From positions 1 through 5,352 of the forward strand of contig NZ_JODM01000074.1 in assembly GCF_000717995.1 (NCBI RefSeq): a stretch of DNA of 5,352 bases, read 5' to 3'. The DNA comes from Streptomyces violaceorubidus (lineage in GTDB: Bacteria; Actinomycetota; Actinomycetes; Streptomycetales; Streptomycetaceae). The position numbers were made by a program, and so were the translations under genes. Shown here piece by piece: positions 1 through 5,352 of this stretch; positions within the stretch are counted from its first letter, which is position 1; each line of letters opens with the position of its first letter. The notes under the pieces are model-generated. The model made no database searches. It saw only the letters and a list, made by a program, of their open reading frames with translations, and had not been told where the DNA came from.

Positions 1-414
1 GTGGGCGGGCTGCGGGACGGAGGCCATGGCTCCTCGCCCTGCGAGGTGTTCGCCGATGATCTGTGCGCGTACGGCGACGACTTTGGCGGCGTCCTCCAGC
101 GACAGCGCACCTGCCACGGCGGCGGCGGCGATCTCGCCCTGGGAGTGTCCGACCACGGCGTCCGGACGGACACCGAGGTGCTGCCAGGTCGCGGCGAGCG
201 AGACCATCACGGCCCAGGTGACGGGCTGGATGACGTCGACACGGTCCAACTCCGTGCCGGAGCGCAGAACGTCGGTCAGCGACCAGTCGACGTACGGCGC
301 AAGGGCCTCCTCGCAGCGGGCGATCGACTCGGCGAACACCGGGACGGTGTCCAGGAGGTCCGCGCCCATGCCGGCCCACTGCGTCCCCTGCCCGGGGAAC
401 ACGAACACCGTCTT
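1..414 (-). other. Acyltransferase (AT) domain, N-terminal part, predicted methylmalonyl-specific
   Basis: Extender-loading domain from about residue 575, cut by the window edge at residue 712. [13 protein letters not shown] opens the domain. The nucleophile is Ser665 in GHSQGE (codon 144-142), and the conserved Arg expected to hold the extender carboxylate is Arg690, 25 residues later. RVDVIQ at 632-637, 28 residues before the serine at its end, matches the methylmalonyl-CoA signature (RVDVVQ), and Gln after the active Ser also fits this type. The decisive YASH/HAFH motif lies outside the window, so specificity is an inference. Confidence 0.88.
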
Positions 415-2136
415 GCCGGTCTCGTCGGGCGCGATGCCCTGCACGAGCTGCGGCGAGGGCTCTCCGAGCGCCAAGGCGTCGAGGGCCTTGAGGAGTGCGC
501 TGCGGCTGCCGCCCACCGCGACCGCGCGGTGCTCGAACGCCGACCGGGTCGTGGCCAGCGCATGGGCGACCTCGGCGATGGCCGACTCCGGCCGCTCCTC
601 GACGTACTCGCGGAGCTGTCGTACCTGCGCACGCAGGGCGTCCGCGGTCCGGGCGGAGATCACCCACGGCACGACCTCGCCCGGAGAGGCCGGCTGTTCC
701 TCGTCCGCCTCGACGGGCGGGGCCTCCTCCAGCACGGCGTGGGCGTTGGTGCCGCTGATGCCGAAGGAGGAGATGCCGACGCGTCGCGGCCGGTCGGCCG
801 CGGGCCAGCGCACCTCCTCCGTGAGCAGGGAGACCGCGCCGGCCTCCCAGTCGACACGGGAGGACGGCTCGTCCACGTGCAAAGTGCGCGGCAGCAGGTT
901 CTGGTTGAGGGCCATGACCATCTTGATGACCGAGGCGGCACCGGCGGCGGCCTGGGTGTGGCCGATGTTGGACTTCACCGAGCCCAGCCGCAGCGGCCGG
1001 TCGGCCGGACGGCCCCGGCCGTACGTGGCGAGCAGCGCCTGGGCCTCGATGGGGTCGCCCAGCTTGGTGCCGGTGCCGTGCGCCTCGACCACGTCGACCT
1101 GGTCGGGGGTGAGCCGCGCGGAGGCCAGCGCCTGGCGGATGACCCGCTCCTGGGAGGGGCCGTTGGGGGCGGTGAGGCCGTTGCTCGCCCCGTCCTGGTT
1201 GATCGCGCTGCCACGGATCACGGCGAGGGCCTTGTGCCCGTTGCGGCGCGCGTCCGACAGCCGCTCCACCAGCAGCATGCCGACGCCCTCGGACAGTGCC
1301 GTACCGTCCGCGCCCGAGGCGAAGGCCTTGACGCGGGCGTCCGGCGCAAGACCCCGCTGCCTGCTGAACTCCACGAACGAGGCAGGCGACGACATGACCG
1401 AGATACCGCCGGCCAGGGCCATCGAGCAGTCGCCCTGCCGCAGTGCGTGGCAGGCCAGATGCAGGGCGACCAGCGACGAGGAGCAGGCCGTGTCGACGGT
1501 GACGGCCGGCCCCTCGAGGCCCAGGGTGTACGCCACGCGGCCGGACACCACGCTCGGCGTGTTGCCGATACCGAGATGCCCCTCCAGTTCGGCCGGCACC
1601 TCGGGCAGCCGGGTCGCGTAGTCCTGGTAGTTGCTGCCGACGAACACACCGGCCTTGCTGCCCCGCAGCGACCGGGGGTCGATGCCGGCCCGCTCGAAGG
1701 CTTCCCATGAGGTTTCCAGGAGCAGTCGCTGCTGCGGGTCCATGGCCAGGGCCTCGCGAGGCGAGATACCGAAGAACGCCGGGTCGAAGTCGGCGGCGTC
1801 GTAAAGGAATCCGCCTTCCCGCACATAGGACGTGCCGGAGCTGTCGGGGTCCGGGTCGTACAGCTTCTCCAGGTCCCAGCCGCGGTTGTCGGGGAACGCG
1901 GAGATCGCGTCACGGCCCTCGACGACGACCTGCCACAGGTCCTCGGGTGAACGGACGTCCCCCGGGAAACGGCAGCTCATCCCCACGATGGCGATCGGCT
2001 CATGGTCCTTGGCCTGCGCCTCGTCGAGCCGGCGGCGGGTCTGACGCAGGTCGTTGACGACCCGCTTCAGGTAGTCGCGGAGCTTGTCCTCGGTCATGTT
2101 CTGGGCGGCGTCGGAGGAACGGGCGGGCTTCGACAT
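1..2136 (-). CDS. Modular type I polyketide synthase, N-terminal part (docking-KS-AT), 3' end outside window
   Basis: This is the start of the next PKS in the assembly line. The ATG at 2136-2134 opens a frame of exactly 712 codons that reaches base 1 without a stop. Order: N-terminal docking coiled coil about 14-43, KS about 46-473, KS-AT linker, AT from about 575 to the edge. The start is well fixed: an in-frame TGA lies at 2166-2164, no other ATG or GTG lies between it and 2136, and an AGGA stands 9 bases upstream. The internal ATG at 2097 (Met14) lacks a comparable site and would lose only unstructured residues. The gene follows the upstream PKS gene by 112 bp on the same strand and is probably in the same operon. 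KS and AT catalytic residues are all present. The remaining domains of the module, and so its reduction level, cannot be seen. Confidence 0.96.
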   Translation of the reverse strand, partial: MSKPARSSDAAQNMTEDKLRDYLKRVVNDLRQTRRRLDEAQAKDHEPIAIVGMSCRFPGDVRSPEDLWQVVVEGRDAISAFPDNRGWDLEKLYDPDPDSSGTSYVREGGFLYDAADFDPAFFGISPREALAMDPQQRLLLETSWEAFERAGIDPRSLRGSKAGVFVGSNYQDYATRLPEVPAELEGHLGIGNTPSVVSGRVAYTLGLEGPAVTVDTACSSSLVALHLACHALRQGDCSMALAGGISVMSSPASFVEFSRQRGLAPDARVKAFASGADGTALSEGVGMLLVERLSDARRNGHKALAVIRGSAINQDGASNGLTAPNGPSQERVIRQALASARLTPDQVDVVEAHGTGTKLGDPIEAQALLATYGRGRPADRPLRLGSVKSNIGHTQAAAGAASVIKMVMALNQNLLPRTLHVDEPSSRVDWEAGAVSLLTEEVRWPAADRPRRVGISSFGISGTNAHAVLEEAPPVEADEEQPASPGEVVPWVISARTADALRAQVRQLREYVEERPESAIAEVAHALATTRSAFEHRAVAVGGSRSALLKALDALALGEPSPQLVQGIAPDETGKTVFVFPGQGTQWAGMGADLLDTVPVFAESIARCEEALAPYVDWSLTDVLRSGTELDRVDVIQPVTWAVMVSLAATWQHLGVRPDAVVGHSQGEIAAAAVAGALSLEDAAKVVAVRAQIIGEHLAGRGAMASVPQPAH
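718..2001 (-). other. Ketosynthase (KS) domain
   Basis: Thiolase-fold condensing domain, residues about 46-473 of the downstream PKS. The active-site Cys218 sits in VDTACSSS (codon 1485-1483). The two catalytic histidines are His353 in EAHGTGT (codon 1080-1078) and His393 in SNIGHTQAA (codon 960-958), at standard spacing. The domain starts [14 protein letters not shown] and ends near [10 protein letters not shown]. Because Cys218 is present, this is a normal extending KS and not a KSQ loading domain. It should accept the enoyl chain from the upstream ACP. Confidence 0.95.
2008..2136 (-). other. N-terminal docking domain (coiled coil), class 1-like
   Basis: Residues 1-43 of the downstream PKS. 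After about 13 flexible residues comes [19 protein letters not shown] and a basic continuation ending just before the KS motif [14 protein letters not shown] (46-59). The leucine-spaced, charged helix is the standard N-terminal docking coiled coil of actinomycete PKS proteins. It is a fitting partner for the docking helix at the end of the adjacent upstream gene. Confidence 0.9.
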
Positions 2137-2144
2137 CAGGTCAC

Positions 2145-2150
2145 GTCCTA
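2145..2150 (-). promoter_or_regulatory. Ribosome binding site of the downstream PKS gene
   Basis: On the coding strand, AGGACG precedes the ATG at 2136; its AGGA core (2149-2146) leaves a 9-base spacer. It is a moderate Shine-Dalgarno match and the only one near a possible start between the in-frame stop at 2166-2164 and the KS. Confidence 0.6.
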
Positions 2151-2207
2151 GAAAGGCCAGTGGTCAGTTGTCACGGTGGGGAGCAGAGACGGCGGCGCGA
2201 GGTGCGG

Positions 2208-2228
2208 AAACCGGAGACCGGAAACCGG
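2208..2228. repeat. Three tandem 7-bp repeats in the gap between the two PKS genes
   Basis: On the plus strand: aaaccgg, agaccgg, aaaccgg, with a fourth partly matching unit (ggtgcgg) just before. Seen as a longer unit, cggaaaccgg occurs twice at a 14-base period (2205-2214 and 2219-2228). Each CCGG is self-complementary, so neighbouring copies can form small 4-bp stems with 3-base loops. No run of T follows, so I do not call it a terminator. The rest of the 112-bp gap shows only the ribosome binding site, with no recognisable promoter. Confidence 0.75.
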
Positions 2229-2248
2229 CAAGCGGTACGGCGACGGGA

Positions 2249-5200
2249 TCAGAGCTGACCCAGCTCCTTGTCGATGAGGTCGAACATCTCGTCGTCGCTG
2301 ACGGGGTCGAAGTCCGACTCCCCGTCCTCCGCGAGCCCGGCGGCGTCGCCCGTCTTCGCTGCGCCGCGGGTGTCGTCCAACTTCCACAGCAGGGCCTGCA
2401 GCCGTGCCGCGATCTTGTCTCGTGCGTCGTCTTCGAGAGCGGCGGAGTCGAGGAGGGGGGACTCGAGGAAGGCGGCCTCCAGCCGCTCCAGCTCCGCCGT
2501 GAGTGGCAGTCCGTTCTCCTGGTCCTGCGGTACGAGTTCGTCCAGCAGCAGCTGAGCGAGCGCGGCCGGGTTGGGGTGGTCGAAGACCAGGGTCGGCGTC
2601 AGCCGCAGCCCGGTCGCCGACCGCAGCCGGTTGCGCAGCTCGACGGAGGTCAGCGAGTCGAACCCGAGATCCTTGAAGGCCCGGTTCGCCCGCACCTCCT
2701 CGGGCGTGGCATGCCCGAGCACGGCCGTGACCTGCTCCCGTACGAGATCCAGCAGCATCCGCTCCTGATCGGCGCGGGCCAGCCCGGCGAGCCGGGCGGC
2801 GATCCCGGAGGCGGCTTCCTCGGTACGGACACCGGCCGCGGACGCCGTACGCCGGACGGCCGACGTGCGGACGACACTGCGGAACAGCGGCGCCATCACA
2901 CCGGCCGCCGCCTGCGCGCGCAGCTCCGCCAGATCCAACCGGGCCGGTACGATCACGGCCTCATCCAGCGCGGTGGCCGCATCGAACAGGGCCAGGCCCT
3001 CGTCCGCCGACATCGGCGCAGCCCCGACCCGGGACATACGGGCCAGGTCCACGTCGCTCAGCCGCCCGGCCATACCGCTGCGCTGCTCCCACAGACCCCA
3101 GGCCAGCGACACCGCGGGCAGCCCGCGCCCGTGCCGATGGCGGGCGAGGGCGTCGAGGAAGGCATTGGCCGCCGAGTAGTTGGCCAGCCCCGCGCCGCCG
3201 AGGGTGCCCGACAGCGAGGAGAACAGCACGAACGCGGACAGGTCCAGATGCTCGGTCAGCGCATGCAGGTTCAGCGCCCCGTCGACCTTCGGCCGCAGCA
3301 CCCGGTCGATCCGCTCCGGCGTCAGCGCCTCGACCACACCGTCGTCCAGGACCGCCGCCGTGTGCACCACGGCGCTCAGCGGACGCTCCGCCGGTACGGC
3401 GGCCAGCAGCCCCGCCAGCGCCTCCCGGTCGGCCACGTCACAGGCCGCGACCTCGACCGCGGCACCGAGCCCGGTCAGCTCGGCCACCAGCTCCGGCATA
3501 CCCTCTGCGGTGGCGCCGCTGCGAGACGCGAGCAGCAGATTCCGGACCCCTCGCTCGGCCACCAGATGCCGCGCGAGCAACCGGGCGAGCCCACCCGAGG
3601 CACCGGTCAGCAGGACAGTGCCCTCGGCCCCGAATCCGGGGCCCACCGCGTCGGGCGCGGGGACACGCACCAGGCGCGGTGCGCCGAACTCGCCGCCGTC
3701 CAGCCGCAGCTGAGGCTCGTCACCGACGGCAGCGGCCGCCAACAGCTCCCAATCGGGCTCGGCATCGCCGGACCCGCCCGTCTCGATCAGCATGAATCGG
3801 CCGGGATTCTCCACCTGCGCCGACCTGACCAGGCCCCGGACCGGCCCACCGGTCAGGCCCTGCCCGGCCAGGATCACCAGCCGCGACGCGGCGAACCGCT
3901 CGTCGGCCAGCCACGCCTGTACGAGGTCGAGCGCACGGTGCGTGACCCGGCGTACGGCATCGGAAGCGGTGGTGCTGTCGGCGATGTCGGCGATGTCGGC
4001 GGTGTCGGCGTCGTCGGGGAAGGGTGCGAAGACCAGCTCAGGAACGGGGCCGGCCGCGGCGGCCAGGCTGCCGAAATCCTCGTACACGTCTACATTGCCG
4101 TGACCGCTGCCGCTGCCGCTCCCGCTGCCGCTCCCGCTGCCGCTCCCGCTGCCGCTCCCGCTGCCGCTCCCGCTGCCGCTTCCGTGTCCGCTTCCGATGA
4201 GCGCCCATCGTCCGGCCGGCGCATCCGATCGCGACACGGCAACCGGTACCCGTTCCACCCGGAACAGCGAGTCGCCGCGCGCCGCAGCGACCTGCTTCGC
4301 GCCGACCTGCCGCAGCGTCAGTACGTCGACCGAGGCCACCGGCCGACCCGCCGGGTCGGCCACCGTGACGGACACGGCGTCCTCACCGGCCAAGGCGATC
4401 CGCACCCGGCCCGCGACCGCGCCCTGGGCATGCAGCGTCACACCGCTCCACGCGAACGGACGCCGGGTCATCCCCTCACTGGGCTCGGCCAACAGCTCTC
4501 CCAGCCCCAGTGGTTGGAGCGCCGTGTCGAGCAGCGCCGGGTGGATGCCGTAGTCCCTGGCCTCGGCGGAGTGCTCCTCCGGCAGGGCGACCTCGGCGAA
4601 CACCTCGTCACCGCGCCGCCATGCCGCCCGGAGCCCCTGGAAGGCAGGGCCGTACTCGACCCCCAGCGCGGCCAGGTGGTCGTAGGCATCCGTGACCGTG
4701 ATCGCCTGCGCACCGGAGGGCGGCCACGCGGCGAGGTCGGAGTCCGCACTCGGGGACTGCTCTGTCGGCGCCAGCGTGCCGGTGGCATGCAGGGTCCAGG
4801 GCTCGTCGTCCCCGGCGTCCTGCGCCCGCGCGTGCAGGTTCAGCTCTCGCCGACCGGAGTCGTCGGTCTCCCCGAGCCCGAGCTGGATACGGACCCCGCC
4901 CTTCTCGGGCAGCACCAGGGGCGCTTCCAGAGTGAGTTCCTCCACGGTGCCGCAGCCGACGTGGTGACCGGCCTGGAGGGCGAGTTCGAGGAAGCCGGTG
5001 CCAGGCAGCAGCACGGTCCCGGCCACGGCGTGGTCCGCCAGCCAGGGGTGGCTCTGGAGGGACAGCAGCCCGGTGAACAGGTGCGTGTCCGTGCCCGCCA
5101 GCTCCACGGCCGCTCCGAGAAGCGGATGATCTGCGACGCCCAGCCCGATGGACACGGCGTCGACGGGCCGTACGGCGGCCGGTGCGGGCCAGTAGCGCTG

Positions 5201-5352
5201 GTGCTGGAAGGGGTAGGTGGGGAGGTCGGTGGGCCGGGCGGTGGGCCGGGTGCGGGGGATGGGCCAGTTGATGTGATGCCCGTGGGTGTGGAGGTGTGCT
5301 GCGGAGGTGAGGAGTCGGGTGAGGGTGCCTTCGTTGCGGCGGAGGGTGCCGG
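2249..5352 (-). CDS. Modular type I polyketide synthase, C-terminal part (AT linker-DH-KR-ACP-docking), 5' end outside window
   Basis: This is the terminal part of a cytoplasmic multidomain PKS that extends and reduces a polyketide chain held on its ACP. The frame is open to the right edge and ends in TGA at 2251-2249, giving 1033 visible residues (residue 1 = codon 5350-5348; this numbering is used below). Order: post-AT linker 1-65, DH about 72-349, KR about 358-807, ACP about 858-937, C-terminal docking domain about 948-1033. A GTG at 5155 could be taken as a start, but the same frame upstream encodes the typical AT-linker motif LPTYPFQHQRYW (43-54), so it is internal. The DH runs straight into a KR structural subdomain, with no room for an enoylreductase. 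The module should therefore yield an enoyl thioester. KS and most of AT lie outside the window, so the extender unit cannot be predicted. No in-frame TTA codon was noticed. The KR contains an odd Gly-Ser tract (separate entry). Confidence 0.96.
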   Translation of the reverse strand, partial: GTLRRNEGTLTRLLTSAAHLHTHGHHINWPIPRTRPTARPTDLPTYPFQHQRYWPAPAAVRPVDAVSIGLGVADHPLLGAAVELAGTDTHLFTGLLSLQSHPWLADHAVAGTVLLPGTGFLELALQAGHHVGCGTVEELTLEAPLVLPEKGGVRIQLGLGETDDSGRRELNLHARAQDAGDDEPWTLHATGTLAPTEQSPSADSDLAAWPPSGAQAITVTDAYDHLAALGVEYGPAFQGLRAAWRRGDEVFAEVALPEEHSAEARDYGIHPALLDTALQPLGLGELLAEPSEGMTRRPFAWSGVTLHAQGAVAGRVRIALAGEDAVSVTVADPAGRPVASVDVLTLRQVGAKQVAAARGDSLFRVERVPVAVSRSDAPAGRWALIGSGHGSGSGSGSGSGSGSGSGSGSGSGSGSGHGNVDVYEDFGSLAAAAGPVPELVFAPFPDDADTADIADIADSTTASDAVRRVTHRALDLVQAWLADERFAASRLVILAGQGLTGGPVRGLVRSAQVENPGRFMLIETGGSGDAEPDWELLAAAAVGDEPQLRLDGGEFGAPRLVRVPAPDAVGPGFGAEGTVLLTGASGGLARLLARHLVAERGVRNLLLASRSGATAEGMPELVAELTGLGAAVEVAACDVADREALAGLLAAVPAERPLSAVVHTAAVLDDGVVEALTPERIDRVLRPKVDGALNLHALTEHLDLSAFVLFSSLSGTLGGAGLANYSAANAFLDALARHRHGRGLPAVSLAWGLWEQRSGMAGRLSDVDLARMSRVGAAPMSADEGLALFDAATALDEAVIVPARLDLAELRAQAAAGVMAPLFRSVVRTSAVRRTASAAGVRTEEAASGIAARLAGLARADQERMLLDLVREQVTAVLGHATPEEVRANRAFKDLGFDSLTSVELRNRLRSATGLRLTPTLVFDHPNPAALAQLLLDELVPQDQENGLPLTAELERLEAAFLESPLLDSAALEDDARDKIAARLQALLWKLDDTRGAAKTGDAAGLAEDGESDFDPVSDDEMFDLIDKELGQL
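2252..2509 (-). other. C-terminal docking domain, class 1-like
   Basis: About 86 residues follow the ACP. Two predicted helices (around 950-963 and 970-993) resemble the dimerising helices of class 1 docking domains. A low-complexity acidic linker follows, then the final helix SDDEMFDLIDKELG (1018-1031), which closely matches the recognition helix of this family. This helix is expected to bind the N-terminal coiled coil of the PKS encoded next, which hands the chain over in the correct order. Confidence 0.88.
2540..2779 (-). other. Acyl carrier protein (ACP) domain
   Basis: Carrier domain that holds the growing chain on a phosphopantetheine arm. The motif LGFDSLTSVELRN is canonical, with Ser899 (codon 2656-2654) as the attachment site. 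The helix following FDHPNPAALAQLL closes the domain. It lies between KR and docking domain, as expected for the last module of a PKS protein. Confidence 0.95.
3977..4012 (-). repeat. Four tandem 9-bp repeats coding an Ala-Asp-rich loop in the KR structural subdomain
   Basis: Plus-strand units gtcggcgat, gtcggcgat, gtcggcggt, gtcggcgtc. They encode the DADTADIADIAD stretch that follows VFAPFPDD in the KR structural subdomain. Being a multiple of three, they keep frame. They lie about 90 bases from the Gly-Ser tract in the same subdomain. Confidence 0.85.
4105..4182 (-). repeat. Tandem 6/12-bp repeat coding a Gly-Ser tract in the KR
   Basis: Thirteen contiguous hexamers of the form cgctnc on the plus strand. 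From 4111 to 4170 the units cgctgc and cgctcc alternate perfectly, which makes five copies of a 12-bp unit. On the coding strand they read as alternating GGC/GGG and AGC codons, giving 13 consecutive Gly-Ser pairs. Gly-His pairs flank the tract on both sides, and one more Gly-Ser pair precedes it. The number of units stays in frame whatever the copy number. Confidence 0.95.
4304..5137 (-). other. Dehydratase (DH) domain
   Basis: Double-hotdog dehydratase that removes water from the beta-hydroxyacyl-ACP made by the KR. The HxxxGxxxxP motif is intact: His107 (codon 5032-5030), Gly111, Pro116. The second catalytic motif HPALLDTALQ gives Asp275 (codon 4528-4526) and Gln279, matching DxxxQ/H. The YGPAFQG motif is present, though the usual leading Tyr of GYxYGP is Val (GVEYGP). 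All catalytic residues are kept, so I infer an active DH. Boundaries are approximate. Confidence 0.92.
5156..5352 (-). other. Post-AT linker (end of AT region) of upstream PKS
   Basis: Visible residues 1-65. The segment contains LPTYPFQHQRYW at 43-54, the conserved linker motif that follows AT domains in modular PKSs and packs back on KS-AT. It shows that the protein continues to the right with an AT and, by family rule, a KS. A 12-bp unit is duplicated at 5227-5250 and encodes an RPTA/RPTD repeat. The coding strand here is markedly richer in C than in G compared with the DH that follows. Confidence 0.88.

Larger units (their letters stand above)
2930..4279 (-). other. Ketoreductase (KR) domain, structural plus catalytic subdomains, predicted B1 type
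   Basis: NADPH-dependent reductase of the beta-keto group. The structural subdomain is about residues 358-575 and the catalytic Rossmann subdomain about 576-807. Catalytic residues are present: Lys688, Ser712 (in FSSLSG), Tyr725 and Asn729 (ANYSAAN). The LDD motif at 668-670 marks a B-type KR (D-hydroxyl). No Trp occurs eight residues before Tyr725 and no Pro two residues after it, which fits B1. B-type reduction followed by DH usually gives a trans double bond. Departures from consensus: the nucleotide motif reads TGASGGLA (582-589), with Ala589 where Gly is usual, and two usual Trp positions of the structural subdomain are Arg. A Gly-Ser tract interrupts the structural subdomain after its first predicted beta strand. 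Activity is likely but less certain than for the DH. Confidence 0.9.

Noticed and set aside
1..1710. Long open frames on the plus strand (1-1710 and 26-1621)
   Set aside because: They lie antisense to the KS-AT coding region, which shows all catalytic motifs at proper spacing. Their translations are Arg/Gly/Ala- or Ser/Thr/Arg-rich with no recognisable domain, as is usual for antisense frames in very GC-rich DNA.
2137..2248. Terminator or separate promoter between the two PKS genes
   Set aside because: The CCGG stems are only 4 bp and no T-run follows. I could not make out a convincing -35/-10 pair, so cotranscription is the simpler reading.
2148..2387. Small minus-strand frame across the end of the upstream gene and the gap
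   Set aside because: It overlaps the conserved docking domain in another frame, is Arg-rich and has no supporting ribosome binding site.
3180..3713. Plus-strand frame opposite the KR catalytic subdomain, and other plus-strand frames between 2268 and 4967
   Set aside because: Shadow frames of the DH-KR-ACP coding strand. They are Ser/Arg/Ala-rich and have no family motif.
4105..4182. CRISPR-like or mobile-element repeat
   Set aside because: The units are 6 to 12 bp, directly adjacent with no spacers, and translate in frame within an intact KR.
2249..5155. GTG at 5155 as the true start of the upstream PKS gene
   Set aside because: The same frame continues to the right edge without a stop and encodes the standard post-AT linker LPTYPFQHQRYW. 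A start here would also sit at the edge of the DH, which is not a natural protein start.

Overview
The window is very GC-rich, with third codon positions almost always G or C. Both real genes lie on the minus strand and encode modular type I polyketide synthase (PKS) proteins. Codon use, docking-domain type and domain order point to an actinomycete, most likely Streptomyces or a close relative. I could not assign the genes to a named cluster, so no gene symbols are given.

Layout in the direction of transcription (right to left): (1) 5352 to 2249 is the 3' part of a PKS gene whose start lies beyond the right edge. It covers the end of an acyltransferase (AT) linker, a dehydratase (DH), a ketoreductase (KR), an acyl carrier protein (ACP) and a C-terminal docking domain, ending in TGA. 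(2) 2248 to 2137 is a 112-bp gap holding a short heptamer repeat and the ribosome binding site of the next gene. (3) 2136 to 1 is the 5' part of the next PKS gene: N-terminal docking coiled coil, ketosynthase (KS) and the first part of an AT. It is still open at the left edge. Its frame, easily overlooked because it has no stop in the window, carries all the expected KS and AT motifs.

How they work together: the upstream protein ends in a module of the form (KS-AT)-DH-KR-ACP with no enoylreductase. By family rules it should make an alpha,beta-unsaturated chain on its ACP. Its class 1-like C-terminal docking domain should pair with the class 1-like N-terminal coiled coil of the downstream protein, whose KS then takes the chain. 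The AT motifs visible in the downstream protein predict methylmalonyl-CoA as its extender.

Nothing here looks like a new class of system. The features most worth a second look are a pure Gly-Ser tract (13 consecutive Gly-Ser pairs coded by a 6/12-bp tandem repeat) inside the KR structural subdomain, some departures from KR consensus in the same domain, and the heptamer repeat between the genes.
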